DNA of 64,000 nt from Pseudolactococcus laudensis (GCF_013449735.1 NZ_JACBNY010000010.1:1-64000), one strand, 5' to 3'. Positions 8,116 to 17,142 are shown, counted from the first letter of the stretch. Notes: a model not told the origin generated them from the letters alone. Numbers and translations are program-made.

Positions 8116-8736
8116 TTGTCGAATACACTTGTTATTAAAGGGCATCCCCTTACATCTGAAACATCATTCTCACTCAAAGCGCTTGACCAATTCTTATCTA
8201 CTTACAAAGCAGAAAACCCATCTGATACAATTACTGTTCTTGATGTTTTCGCTGACAACGTACCTGAAATTGATGTTGACATCGCTTCAGCTTTCAACGC
8301 AATGGCTACCGGAACTGAATTCGGTAATCTCAGTGCTGAGCAACAAGCTAAAGTCGCTCGTTTTGGTGAGTTGACAGAGCAATTCCTCGCTGCTGACAAA
8401 GTTGTTATCGCTAACCCACTTTGGAACCTTAGCATGCCAACACGTCTTAAAGCATGGATTGATACAATCAACGTCGCTGGTAAAACTTTCAAATATACTG
8501 CTGAAGGCCCTGTCGGTCTTGCTGGCGGTAAAAAAGTCCTTCATATTCAAGCCAACGGCGGCGCATACGACGGAAACGATGCGTCTTCTCAATATCTCAA
8601 CAGCATCTTAAACTTCATTGGTATTGATGACATTACCTCTGTTTATATTGAAGGTCATGCCTACGAGCCTGAACGCGCTAACGAAATTTTGGCTGATGCT
8701 TTGGCTAAAGTTACTAGCATTGCAAAAGAATTCTAA
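8116..8736 (+). CDS. azoR: FMN-dependent NADH:quinone oxidoreductase/azoreductase
   Basis: AzoR-type enzymes are flavodoxin-fold dimers that reduce quinones and azo compounds with NADH. I place the start at TTG 8116, giving M-S-N-T-LVIKGHPLT, because GAGG lies eight bases before and homologues begin in this way; an ATG at 8077 adds 13 unrelated residues. FMN-binding signatures are the N-terminal GHPLTSETSFS, NPLWNLSMPTRLKAWID near residue 100 and the loop IQANGGAYDG near 145. The 206-residue length is normal. The gene is monocistronic with its own terminator. Confidence 0.88.
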   Translation: MSNTLVIKGHPLTSETSFSLKALDQFLSTYKAENPSDTITVLDVFADNVPEIDVDIASAFNAMATGTEFGNLSAEQQAKVARFGELTEQFLAADKVVIANPLWNLSMPTRLKAWIDTINVAGKTFKYTAEGPVGLAGGKKVLHIQANGGAYDGNDASSQYLNSILNFIGIDDITSVYIEGHAYEPERANEILADALAKVTSIAKEF

Positions 8737-8757
8737 TCACTAAAATAGATATAAATC

Positions 8758-8811
8758 AAAAAAATACGCCTCGTTTGTATTAAATCAATACAAGCTGAGG
8801 GGTATTTTTTT
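8758..8811. terminator. Terminator after azoR
   Basis: A long imperfect hairpin (AAAAATACgCCTC ... GAGGggTATTTTT, with an inner TGTATT/AATACA stem) is followed by seven T. It can act in both directions for azoR and the convergent fusion gene. Confidence 0.75.
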
Positions 8812-8870
8812 GATTTTATACCACAAGTTGTGGGTCATGCTGATGCTATTTTAAAATATAAGAGATAGAC

Positions 8871-10679
8871 TCATATCAAACTTGAAATATAAGTTGCTGT
8901 TTCTAGCGGATTACTAATTGGGAAAAAATGACCATCAGTTAATTTTATAACTTGTTCATGATCTATAGGAAGTGCATAACTCTTATCTTGTGTGCCCCAC
9001 AAAACGTCGTAAGCGCGATGTTCCGAGAGGGTGAGAGCCATGCCTTTTAATACTTTGTTTAACTCTAAGGTCGTATTTAATATTCTGGGCGAATTAAAAC
9101 TCGCTTTGACGCGTTTTAAATACCTATCAGTTTTTGCTACGTTCGTCAAAATAAGACCATTATGATTAAAGTAGTGTGCTAATTGTTTATCTGATGCTTG
9201 TTTTAGCATTAGCTTACTCAACCAAGAATACGGCTCTTTAACGTTTTTTTTGAGAGGTGGTTGTAAAAGGATGATCTTGTCACTTTCTACCAAATAATTT
9301 CGATTTGAGGCTTCCATTAATAAGGCTGCGCCAAAAGAATGACCGATAAAAACGGCACCCTCAGGCATTGCTTTTTTGATCGATGCGATCAAATCCAGAT
9401 AGGGTGTTAAGCTATCTCTTGATTTAACAAAAGGTGACCTTCCAAAACCTGGCAAATCAGGTATGATAATCTCTCTAGCCGTTTGTTTATTTAAGGCTAA
9501 ACCTAAGTCAAACAAATCGGTGCCATCACTAAATAGACCATGAACCAGCACAAGAGGTTTCCCTTTCCCATCTAAGCGGTAAACGGTAGCCCCCTGTAGA
9601 CTTGTTCTAGTATAAGGAGCGATAAACTCATCACCATAAGTTAAACGAAAATCTATATCTGCAATCGCAAGAGGAACGTTGGAGGCAGATAGTTTGCTCA
9701 CCAATTCAGGTTCAAAATCATTTTTAGTCAATTGATTATCAAATGTTCTATTCGTCAAAAAATTTAAACTACTTTTAGGAATCCCAGTGAGTTGACTTCC
9801 GCCAAATGTCATCACAAATTTTAATAGACCAAACGGAACAGTCAAACGAGGTTTCTTGATATGCATACTTTCAGAAATTGTCGTCATTAAATCTGAAATA
9901 TCAGGGTCTAAAGCTTTATCGGAAACAAGCGTATAGGTCATTTTTTCTTGTGTCTCGTTAAATATCGTTTGCACGATAAACTCTGCTATGATATTTTTAT
10001 TAATTAAAGGCAGTCGATAGTCTTTGCCACCAGGTATAACTGGTAAAGAACCGCCTCTAATGATTTTTATAAATAAACCAAAACCGCCTAATTGTGCCGT
10101 ATCCCCAGTCTGATCATCCCCAATAACTGTTGGGGGATTAATGACAGCTAAAGGGATATGATTTTTTTTAGCTTCTTGTCGCATATAAATATCTGATAAA
10201 AACTTCATCTGCTCATATGGCGGTGTTCCGATTAAAGCTGGATGAACTTCGTTAAAAACATCAGTATCTTCCCATACAGAAGCCTCATCATTAAATGGAC
10301 TCATATAACCCGCGACATGAATTAATTTTTTTAGCCCCTTTTGTTCCTGAATCTCTTTTGCCAAATCCATGACATAGCGACTGCCTTCTAAGAAGGCTTT
10401 TTTAGCCAATGTTTCTGATAAGGTAATATCCATCGGTCCCCCACAATGAAGGATCAGATCACATTTCAAAGCGGTTGCTTTATCCGTCTCATCCAATCCA
10501 AGATTCGGTTGCGTTAAATCACCTGTCACTAACGCTATCTTCGAAGGCGCTAATGCTTTCAGAGATGCTGCTCTTGATTGATCTCTCACTAGCAGGGTTA
10601 AGGAAACATCCTCCAACGCGAGTTGTTTAACAACTTCTTTTCCGATAAATCCTGTTGCACCAATCATTAATATGTTCAA
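8871..10679 (-). CDS. Fusion of an extended SDR/epimerase domain and an alpha/beta hydrolase
   Basis: The 602-residue protein joins two enzyme domains. Residues 1 to about 345 form an extended short-chain dehydrogenase with the NAD(P) motif GATGFIG at 7-13 and a catalytic Y155-x-x-x-K159. Residues about 355-602 form an alpha/beta hydrolase with VHG at 379-381, nucleophile Ser448 in GHSFG, a probable acid Asp555 and His574 in DGHFF. Both active sites look intact. The likely start is TTG at 10679, preceded by AAAAGGGGA. It lies 11 bases downstream of the HAD phosphatase gene, so the two are cotranscribed. Substrate is unknown; reduction plus hydrolysis of an acyl, ester or steroid-like compound is conceivable. 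Confidence 0.8.
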   Translation of the reverse strand: MNILMIGATGFIGKEVVKQLALEDVSLTLLVRDQSRAASLKALAPSKIALVTGDLTQPNLGLDETDKATALKCDLILHCGGPMDITLSETLAKKAFLEGSRYVMDLAKEIQEQKGLKKLIHVAGYMSPFNDEASVWEDTDVFNEVHPALIGTPPYEQMKFLSDIYMRQEAKKNHIPLAVINPPTVIGDDQTGDTAQLGGFGLFIKIIRGGSLPVIPGGKDYRLPLINKNIIAEFIVQTIFNETQEKMTYTLVSDKALDPDISDLMTTISESMHIKKPRLTVPFGLLKFVMTFGGSQLTGIPKSSLNFLTNRTFDNQLTKNDFEPELVSKLSASNVPLAIADIDFRLTYGDEFIAPYTRTSLQGATVYRLDGKGKPLVLVHGLFSDGTDLFDLGLALNKQTAREIIIPDLPGFGRSPFVKSRDSLTPYLDLIASIKKAMPEGAVFIGHSFGAALLMEASNRNYLVESDKIILLQPPLKKNVKEPYSWLSKLMLKQASDKQLAHYFNHNGLILTNVAKTDRYLKRVKASFNSPRILNTTLELNKVLKGMALTLSEHRAYDVLWGTQDKSYALPIDHEQVIKLTDGHFFPISNPLETATYISSLI

Positions 10680-10690
10680 TTCATCCCCTT

Positions 10691-11491
10691 TTAGAACTGA
10701 CTATTTTCCAAATAAGCCATCACAGCTTGATCTTTGTGATGACCGATGATTTCGTCTGCTATCTCTTTAATTGGCTCACGTGCATTAGACATAGCAACCG
10801 CCCTGCCTGCATAGCTTAACATCTCTAAGTCGTTCAGATTATCGCCAAATGCGACAATTTCCGAGGGCGTGATGTCAAATTTTTCAGCGAGATGAGACAA
10901 GCCTGTGGCTTTGCTGATGCCTTCTGGCATAATATCAATCGATTCAAACCCTGTGGTGACTGCCCGAACGCCTGCCGCTTGTTGATTAACCCAAGCTTCA
11001 CCTTCCAGCACCCGCTCAGCTGTAAAACTGACAGTAAGTTTTAGAATATCATCCACAACTTCCGAAAAATCAGAAACTGCTTGCACCTTTTCATAGTAAA
11101 AATTCGCTTTTTTCTTGTAATAGTCGCTTGTCGTCTCTAAAATATAAGACCCATTAGCCCCGCTCAATAAAACAGAATCATCCTGGATATAGTCAGACTT
11201 TCTGACGATATCTGAGATTTCTAAAACTTTATTAAAAGGCATTTTCTCTTCAAATAAAATATCATCACGATATTTGACGATGCCGCCATTTTCTGCCACA
11301 AAAATAATCCGGTCAGCAAAATCAGCAAACATCGCCTCCAAAGCCAAAAGTTGTCGGCCTGATGCCGCCACAAAATGAATATTAGCTTGTTCTAGTTTTG
11401 TTAACAGCGCATCAAAGCGTGTTTTATCATAGGCACCATTGCCATCTAAGAATGTCCCGTCCATATCTGTTGCGATGAGTTTAATTGTCAT
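10691..11491 (-). CDS. Cof-type HAD-IIB sugar/nucleotide phosphatase
   Basis: The 266-residue protein has motif I ATDMDGTFLD with nucleophile Asp9 and acid/base Asp11, motif II around VAASGRQ near 58, and motif III/IV GDNLNDLEML near 218 with the metal-binding aspartates. The large C2 cap between about 85 and 190 is that of the Cof subfamily, which dephosphorylates small phosphosugars or cofactors. A TATAAT box ends only six bases before the ATG and there is no ribosome site, so it may be translated from a leaderless message. It heads an operon with the SDR-hydrolase fusion. Confidence 0.88.
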   Translation of the reverse strand: MTIKLIATDMDGTFLDGNGAYDKTRFDALLTKLEQANIHFVAASGRQLLALEAMFADFADRIIFVAENGGIVKYRDDILFEEKMPFNKVLEISDIVRKSDYIQDDSVLLSGANGSYILETTSDYYKKKANFYYEKVQAVSDFSEVVDDILKLTVSFTAERVLEGEAWVNQQAAGVRAVTTGFESIDIMPEGISKATGLSHLAEKFDITPSEIVAFGDNLNDLEMLSYAGRAVAMSNAREPIKEIADEIIGHHKDQAVMAYLENSQF

Positions 11492-11497
11492 GGTTTT

Positions 11498-11503
11498 ATT
11501 ATA
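11498..11503 (-). promoter_or_regulatory. -10 box of the HAD gene, leaderless candidate
   Basis: TATAAT on the minus strand is separated from the ATG at 11491 by AAAACC only. No clear -35 is seen because the ABC-F terminator lies there. Confidence 0.4.
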
Positions 11504-11504
11504 A

Positions 11505-11529
11505 CAAAAAAAGCCGTATTCCTACGACT
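11505..11529 (-). terminator. Terminator of the ABC-F gene
   Basis: On the minus strand AGTCGTA-GGAA-TACGGCT is followed by seven T, 16 bases after the ABC-F stop codon. Confidence 0.7.
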
Positions 11530-11544
11530 TTAAATAACAAGAGT

Positions 11545-13167
11545 TTAGTCAGCCCAAAGCGCTTTAACTTTTGCTTGGACTTCATCATTTTCAAGGAACT
11601 CATCATAAGTTTCACCGATTCGGTCAATCACACCGTTTTTAGAGATCACGATGATGTGGTTGGCAATGGTTTGGATGAATTCATGGTCATGACTGGCAAA
11701 GAGTAGACTACCTTTGTAGTTAGTCAAACCTTCATTGAGTGATGAAATTGATTCCAAGTCCAAGTGATTAGTTGGGTCATCTAAGACAAGGACGTTTGAT
11801 TTCAAGAGCATGAGCTTGCTGAGCATCACACGAACTTTTTCACCACCGGATAGGACGTTAACAGACTTGTTAACTTCTTCACCAGAGAACAACATCCGAC
11901 CTAGGAAACCACGAAGGAAAGTATTATCGTCTTCTTCTTTGCTGGCAAACTGACGGAGCCAATCAAGGATTGTTTCGCCACCTGCAAAGTCGCGTGAATT
12001 GTCTTTTGGTAAGTAAGCTTGGCTTGTTGTCACGCCCCATTTCACCTCACCAGTGTACTCGATATCGCCCATGATGGCACGAATGAGTGCAGTTGTTTGG
12101 ATATCATTTTGACCGATGAAGGCTGTTTTATCTCCTGGATTAAGGATAAAACTGATATTATCCAAAATGACTTCGCCATCAATTTTGACTGAAAGATTTT
12201 CAACTTTCAATAAGTCATTACCAATTTCGCGGTCAGGTTTGAAGTTGATAAAAGGATATTTACGAGAAGAAGGCACAATCTCGTCCAACTCGATTTTATC
12301 CAACATTTTTTTACGAGATGTCGCTTGCTTAGATTTAGACGCATTCGCAGAGAAACGCGCGATAAAGTCTTGCAATTCTTTGACTTTTTCTTCTGATTTA
12401 CGGTTGGCATCACCTTGCAATTTAAGGGCAAGTTCTGATGATTCTTTCCAGAAGTCATAGTTACCAACAAAGAGTTTGATTTTACCAAAGTCCAAATCGG
12501 CCATGTGCGTACATACTTTATTCAAGAAGTGACGGTCATGGGAGACAACGATGACTGTATTTTCGAAGTTAATCAAAAATTCTTCTAACCAGTTAATCGA
12601 CTGGATGTCCAGACCATTGGTTGGCTCGTCAAGAAGGAGAACGTCTGGTTTCCCAAACAAGGCTTGAGCTAAGAGAACTTTGACTTTTTCACCATTGGTC
12701 AATTCTGACATGTTTTGCATGTGCAAAGCGTCAGGAATTCCAAGGTTTTGCAGCAATTGTGCTGCATCAGATTCTGCTTCCCAGCCACCAAGCTCAGCAA
12801 ATTCACCTTCGAGTTCAGCTGAACGCATACCGTCTTCATCTGTGAAGTCTTCCTTCATGTAGATGGCATCTTTTTCAACTTTAACGTCATAGAGGCGTTG
12901 ATGCCCCATCAAAACAACGTCCAAAACAGGGATGTCTTCATAGTCAAAATGATTCTGACGTAGAATACTCATCCGCTCATCTGGTCCCATTGACGTGTGG
13001 CCAGTGCTTGGCTCAATATCGCCTGCTAAAATTTTCAGGAAAGTTGATTTTCCTGCACCATTGGCCCCGATTAAACCGTAACAGTTGCCTGGTAAAAATT
13101 TAATATTCACTTCATCAAACAGTTTACGGTCTGAAAACTGCAAACTAATATCGCTTACTTGTAGCAT
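11545..13167 (-). CDS. ABC-F family ATPase, YbiT/YkpA-like
   Basis: This 540-residue soluble protein has two ABC ATPase domains and no membrane segment. ABC-F proteins bind the ribosome at the E site and modulate translation. Domain 1 has Walker A GANGAGKST at about 34-42, signature LTNGEK and Walker B LLLDEPTNGLD. The interdomain linker is lysine-rich. Domain 2 has an altered Walker A (IGQNDIQTTAL, lacking the lysine), an intact LSGGEK and a Walker B reading LVLDDPTNHLD. Altered second P-loops also occur in Gram-positive relatives as I remember them, so this need not be damage. AGAGGAC before the ATG supports the start. Confidence 0.85.
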   Translation of the reverse strand: MLQVSDISLQFSDRKLFDEVNIKFLPGNCYGLIGANGAGKSTFLKILAGDIEPSTGHTSMGPDERMSILRQNHFDYEDIPVLDVVLMGHQRLYDVKVEKDAIYMKEDFTDEDGMRSAELEGEFAELGGWEAESDAAQLLQNLGIPDALHMQNMSELTNGEKVKVLLAQALFGKPDVLLLDEPTNGLDIQSINWLEEFLINFENTVIVVSHDRHFLNKVCTHMADLDFGKIKLFVGNYDFWKESSELALKLQGDANRKSEEKVKELQDFIARFSANASKSKQATSRKKMLDKIELDEIVPSSRKYPFINFKPDREIGNDLLKVENLSVKIDGEVILDNISFILNPGDKTAFIGQNDIQTTALIRAIMGDIEYTGEVKWGVTTSQAYLPKDNSRDFAGGETILDWLRQFASKEEDDNTFLRGFLGRMLFSGEEVNKSVNVLSGGEKVRVMLSKLMLLKSNVLVLDDPTNHLDLESISSLNEGLTNYKGSLLFASHDHEFIQTIANHIIVISKNGVIDRIGETYDEFLENDEVQAKVKALWAD

Positions 13168-13323
13168 TTTTGTCCTCTTATCTTCAATTTACGTGTTATT
13201 TCTATTTTAGCATTTTTAGTAGGAAAATGATAGGCGCTGATTGGATTTTCGACTGAGTTTGTCAGGAAAATCCTGTGCAAGGATCAAAATTGTCGACAAA
13301 ATAAGCCTTGCCGTCCTGACACC

Positions 13324-13635
13324 TTGACATTCCCTTAGAATAATCGTAAAATAAAACCATTAGCAGAGTAAGTAACTTGGTCGATATGCGTACGTGTATC
13401 CGAATTTTCAGGGACTTGTCGGTCATTGCGAGACAAGAATTCAACCAAGTGAATGGCCTGCGAAAAGAACTGATGTTCAATTTGATTCAAAACGATAAGA
13501 ATCACGGCCGTGCTCGATACCGCACAATCCCTTGTTTGAGGGAGCTAAGAGACGGAAAGTATTTTTTCCGTAATTTAAGGTGGCACCGCGTGTTAACGTC
13601 CTTGACAAATGATTTTGTCGAGGACTTTTTTGTTT
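13324..13635 (+). promoter_or_regulatory. Tryptophan T-box riboswitch leader of trpS, with promoter and terminator
   Basis: TTGACA (13324-13329) and TAAAAT (13347-13352) with a 17-base spacer start the leader. Stem I begins with GCAG-AGTAAGTA-ACTTGG, closed by CCAAGT and CTGC, and places a UGG specifier (Trp) at 13454-13456. The conserved T-box AAGGTGGCACCGCG is at 13577-13590. The intrinsic terminator, stem GTCCTTGACAAA/TTTGTCGAGGAC plus T6, is at about 13598-13632. Uncharged tRNA-Trp should pair with the TGGC bulge and permit read-through into trpS. The specifier fits the downstream gene. Confidence 0.92.
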
Positions 13636-13682
13636 ATCAGATTTTCATCACCTCAACTATATACTAATCGAATTTCGGCTCC

Positions 13683-13758
13683 TTGAGACTAGGAAAAAAG
13701 ATAAAAGTCCGAACGAACTCCGTTCGCTTACGTCTTTTCCTATTTTTCATAGCCTCAA
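13683..13758. repeat. Long imperfect inverted repeat between T-box and trpS
   Basis: Two arms of about 36 bases (starting CTTGAGACTA and ending TAGCCTCAAAG) are roughly 75 percent complementary around a three-base loop inside GAACTCCGTTC. It lies between the T-box terminator and the trpS ribosome site and has no T tract. It may be a mobile intergenic repeat or an additional RNA fold. The GCGAA/CGAAC words resemble those of the 23.1 kb repeats, but the units are not the same. Confidence 0.6.
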
Positions 13759-13796
13759 AGCAGTCGCCTCAACATCTTACAGGAGAATTTATTCAT

Positions 13797-14819
13797 ATGA
13801 AACCCATTATCTTAACCGGAGACCGTCCAACAGGAAAACTTCACATCGGCCACTATGTTGGCTCATTGAAAAATCGTGTGCTCTTGCAAAACGAAGACAA
13901 GTACCAACTCTTTGTCTTCCTAGCAGATCAACAAGCCTTGACTGACCATGCCAAAGAACCCGAAAAAATCATCCAATCTGTTGGTGAAGTCGCGCTTGAT
14001 TACCTAGCTGTTGGCCTTGATCCAGCGCAGTCAACAATTTTCATCCAGTCACAAATTCCTGAACTCACTGAGCTGTCGATGTACTACATGAACCTCGTGT
14101 CGTTAGCGCGTCTCGAACGCAACCCGACTGTTAAAACAGAGATCGCCCAAAAAGGCTTTGGTGAGTCTATCCCAGCTGGCTTCCTCGTTTACCCTGTTTC
14201 TCAAGCAGCGGATATCACAGCTTTTAAGGCCAACCTAGTCCCTGTTGGCAATGACCAAAAACCAATGATCGAGCAAACACGCGAAATTGTCCGCAGCTTT
14301 AATCATGCCTACCAAACAGATGTCCTCGTTGAACCAGAAGGCCTCTACCCTGAAAATGAAAGTGCCGGTCGCTTGCCAGGTCTTGATGGTAACGCCAAGA
14401 TGTCCAAATCCCTCAACAACGGCATTTTCATTTCTGACGATGCCGATACCGTTCAGAAAAAAGTCATGAGCATGTACACTGACCCTGACCACGTCCGCGT
14501 CGAAGATCCAGGTAAAATCGAAGGCAATATGGTTTTCCACTATCTCGATGTTTTTGGCACACCCGAAGATGCTACAACCATTGCTGAGATGAAAGCGCAG
14601 TATCAAGCTGGTGGCCTCGGCGACGTGAAAACCAAACGCTACCTACTCGAGGTCTTAGACCGTGAATTTGCCCCGATTCGTGCCCGTCGCTTAGAATACG
14701 CCCAAGACATGGGACAAGTCTATGAGATGCTCAAAAAAGGCTCTGAGAAAGCACAGGCTGTCGCAGCTCAGACTTTGGATGAAGTCAAGTCCGCTATGGG
14801 GATTAACTATTTCAAATAA
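13797..14819 (+). CDS. trpS: Tryptophanyl-tRNA synthetase
   Basis: The 340-residue class I synthetase starts at ATG 13797 ([16 protein letters not shown]). AGGAG lies 11 bases upstream, and the 38 upstream in-frame codons fall within the leader repeat. The HIGH-type motif is [10 protein letters not shown] and the KMSKS motif is AKMSKSLNN near residue 200. The Trp T-box leader confirms the specificity. The stop codon overlaps the next gene start by one base (TAATG), so trpS, the HD hydrolase and the GDPD are an operon. Confidence 0.96.
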   Translation: MKPIILTGDRPTGKLHIGHYVGSLKNRVLLQNEDKYQLFVFLADQQALTDHAKEPEKIIQSVGEVALDYLAVGLDPAQSTIFIQSQIPELTELSMYYMNLVSLARLERNPTVKTEIAQKGFGESIPAGFLVYPVSQAADITAFKANLVPVGNDQKPMIEQTREIVRSFNHAYQTDVLVEPEGLYPENESAGRLPGLDGNAKMSKSLNNGIFISDDADTVQKKVMSMYTDPDHVRVEDPGKIEGNMVFHYLDVFGTPEDATTIAEMKAQYQAGGLGDVKTKRYLLEVLDREFAPIRARRLEYAQDMGQVYEMLKKGSEKAQAVAAQTLDEVKSAMGINYFK

Positions 14820-15457
14820 TGGAAAAAATCATGGCATTTGCCAAAAATAGACACGCACACCTGACAGATGGTCACGGTTTCGATCATATCTTTCGTGTCT
14901 ATAAATTGGCTGAACATATTTTAGCAGACTATCCGCAAGCCAATCGTGACTTAGTTTTAACGGCTGCGCTTCTTCATGATACCTATGATGACAAACTATT
15001 TGAGGATGTTGTCGTAGCCAAGCAAGAAGTCGTTGATTTTCTCACGACGCTTGAGCTGCCCTACATTGACCAAGTGTTTGAGATCATAGATAATCTCTCT
15101 TTCTCAGCCAATCTTGATGGGACTGCGCAGGCACTTGACATCAATGGTCAAATTGTCCAAGATGCCGACCGCTTAGATGCCATTGGGGCTTTCGGAATCG
15201 TCCGAACCTTGCAATATGGCTTTGATCGCAAGCGTGAGCTTTATAATCCCGATAAGTTGCCACAGACTTTTACCTCAAAAGCAGCTTATCATGCCGCTGA
15301 AGGCACAACGATCAATCATTTTTATGAAAAACTCTTTCAGATTTCTGAAAGCTTGCATACTGAAAAAGCCAATCAACTCGCAAGGGCGCGTGATCACATC
15401 ATGCGAGAATTTGTCACCGCAATTGAAAAGGAGTGGGCAGATGTTTACGGGGATTAA
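14819..15457 (+). CDS. HD-domain phosphohydrolase
   Basis: The 212-residue protein shows the HD-superfamily metal ligands: H in GHGFDHIFRV (19-23), HD in LLHDTYDD (53-54) and D in VQDADRLDAIGAFG near 117-121. It resembles the YedJ/YpgQ group of small metal-dependent phosphohydrolases that act on nucleotides. The start ATG overlaps the trpS stop, implying translational coupling with no separate ribosome site. Its end overlaps the GDPD gene by 17 bases. The substrate is not inferable from sequence. Confidence 0.82.
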   Translation: MEKIMAFAKNRHAHLTDGHGFDHIFRVYKLAEHILADYPQANRDLVLTAALLHDTYDDKLFEDVVVAKQEVVDFLTTLELPYIDQVFEIIDNLSFSANLDGTAQALDINGQIVQDADRLDAIGAFGIVRTLQYGFDRKRELYNPDKLPQTFTSKAAYHAAEGTTINHFYEKLFQISESLHTEKANQLARARDHIMREFVTAIEKEWADVYGD

Positions 15458-16289
15458 AAAATGGTTTCACAGAAACCGTGATTACTTTAAGTCACGACGG
15501 GCTAGATTTCAAGCCAGCATCTATCATCTGCTCCATCAGGATCCTGTCGAAACGCAGATTTTCGCCCACCGTGGCAGCAAGTCCAATCGACCTGAAAATA
15601 CCCTAGCAGCTTTTGCTGAATCCATCAGGGTAGGTGCTGACGGCATCGAGCTTGATGTCCATTTAACCAAGGACGGTCAACTCGTTGTCATTCATGATGA
15701 GTCCATTGACCGCACCACAAATGGTACTGGACTCGTTCGTAACCTAACATTTTCAGAAATCCGCAACTATTCTGCGGGGGCTTGGTTTGATAAAGACTAT
15801 GTAACTGAAAAAATTCCTTTATTGTCTGAGGTACTAGACTTACTGATCCAGATGCAGTTCACAGGCGTGCTCAATGTTGAAATCAAGACGGATAAATTTC
15901 AGTATGTTGGCATTGAAAAAATGACCAGTGACTTGCTCACCTCACAGCACTATCCTTTTTCTCATATCTACTGCTCCTTTAACCTCGAATCACTCCAACG
16001 CCTGTCTGAGCTTGAGCCAGGTGCAGATTTATGCCTCCTCATGTCGACCTCGGAACAGAAAATTAAGCTAGCTTTGCAGACGGATTATATCACCCACCTG
16101 CATCCTCGGTTGGACTGGTTACAAAAAAATTCAAATCACTTAAAACAACTCACCAAACCCTTGCGACCTTGGACTTTAAATAATGATGTTGACATGTACT
16201 TTGCCTTTAATCATCATTTAGCAGGCTTTATGACTGACTATCCAGCCCTCGCAGTTGAGATTAAAAAACGCTATAATCAAAAAAAATAA
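15441..16289 (+). CDS. Glycerophosphodiester phosphodiesterase
   Basis: The start was set at ATG 15441, behind an AAAAGGAG site located inside the HD gene. The 282-residue protein has a basic N-terminus without a signal peptide. The GDPD TIM barrel begins with FAHRGSKSNRPENTLAAF (catalytic HRG and PENT) and continues with GIELDVHLTKDGQLVVIHDE, which supplies the metal-binding E-x-D and the second histidine. The C-terminal WTLNNDVDMYF matches the usual WTVN-type end of these enzymes. It hydrolyses glycerophosphodiesters to glycerol-3-phosphate. The gene is the last of the trpS operon. Confidence 0.9.
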   Translation: MFTGIKKWFHRNRDYFKSRRARFQASIYHLLHQDPVETQIFAHRGSKSNRPENTLAAFAESIRVGADGIELDVHLTKDGQLVVIHDESIDRTTNGTGLVRNLTFSEIRNYSAGAWFDKDYVTEKIPLLSEVLDLLIQMQFTGVLNVEIKTDKFQYVGIEKMTSDLLTSQHYPFSHIYCSFNLESLQRLSELEPGADLCLLMSTSEQKIKLALQTDYITHLHPRLDWLQKNSNHLKQLTKPLRPWTLNNDVDMYFAFNHHLAGFMTDYPALAVEIKKRYNQKK

Positions 16290-16312
16290 GCTAGATTCAG
16301 CTTATTTTTTTA
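16281..16312. terminator. Bidirectional terminator
   Basis: AAAAAAATAAGCT and AGCTTATTTTTTT flank a five-base loop; the hairpin includes the GDPD stop codon and also ends the convergent lipoprotein gene. Confidence 0.85.
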
Positions 16313-16313
16313 T

Positions 16314-16952
16314 TTATTTACCACCCAACATGTAAGCTATCACTTTTTCCATATCCGAATCAGATAGAGCGTAAACTTTATCTTGTTTCTTAACTTTTAC
16401 GGTCATCTCTTTTTCAGTACCATAGGTTGGATTTTTAACTGCTTGTTTCATAAAATCAATTGTTATTCCCATTGCCCATTCATTTACTGCAGTTTCATTT
16501 GTCACGTCAACACCAGATTTCTCAATCGCCTCTGGTGTCACTTGTTTTTTAAGCTCCGATTCCAGATTATCAAAACCAATAAACGGTTTAACTGTAAGCT
16601 TAACATCAAAACCATCTTTTATTTTTTCAGCTGATTTGACATCATATTTTGAAATTTTTAATAAATCAAGCATAACTGTTTTGAGTTCTGCTTTAGCTGA
16701 ATCAGTAACACCCGGTCCCTCAAAACTTTTGAGCATCTCATTAATGCCGTCCTCATATTCTGATTTTGCTTCTTTTTCAGTTTGTTTGGTAATTTCAGCA
16801 TATTTTTTCATATCGCCTTTTGTAAAGGCGTTTAAAGAGGTTTTTACATAATCTACAGCATCTGAAGTTTTCCACTCGGCTGAACACGCTCCTAGACTAA
16901 TCACCGCTAGTATGCTTACAAAGACTAACCCTACTTTTTTAAAGTTCTTCAT
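16314..16952 (-). CDS. Lipoprotein of unknown function
   Basis: The 212-residue protein has a lysine-rich n-region, a hydrophobic core and the lipobox SLGAC, with Cys23 expected to be lipidated. The mature part is helical and charged, with the KTSDAVDYVKTSLNAFTKGD stretch seen in streptococcal and staphylococcal lipoproteins of the DUF5105 type. No enzyme motif is visible. The gene is monocistronic, between two terminators, and its AAGGAG-type ribosome site (TAAGGAGATTAG) supports the ATG at 16952. Confidence 0.75.
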   Translation of the reverse strand: MKNFKKVGLVFVSILAVISLGACSAEWKTSDAVDYVKTSLNAFTKGDMKKYAEITKQTEKEAKSEYEDGINEMLKSFEGPGVTDSAKAELKTVMLDLLKISKYDVKSAEKIKDGFDVKLTVKPFIGFDNLESELKKQVTPEAIEKSGVDVTNETAVNEWAMGITIDFMKQAVKNPTYGTEKEMTVKVKKQDKVYALSDSDMEKVIAYMLGGK

Positions 16953-17067
16953 TTTCTAATCTCCTTATATTTTACGTTTACTCCTTTTTAATTGTAACAT
17001 ATTTACTTTAAACAATTCATCATCTATTGCTTTTTTTTTACTTAAATTAGTCATAAAATTGAGAAAT

Positions 17068-17117
17068 AAAAAGTCATTAGATATTTTCTGACTATCCCGA
17101 AAAACATCTAATGACTA
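17068..17117 (-). terminator. Terminator of recO
   Basis: Perfect 11-bp arms AGTCATTAGAT/ATCTAATGACT enclose a 23-base loop and are followed on the minus strand by TTTTTATTT. Confidence 0.7.
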
Positions 17118-17142
17118 TTTATCACCATCATAATTGACACCC

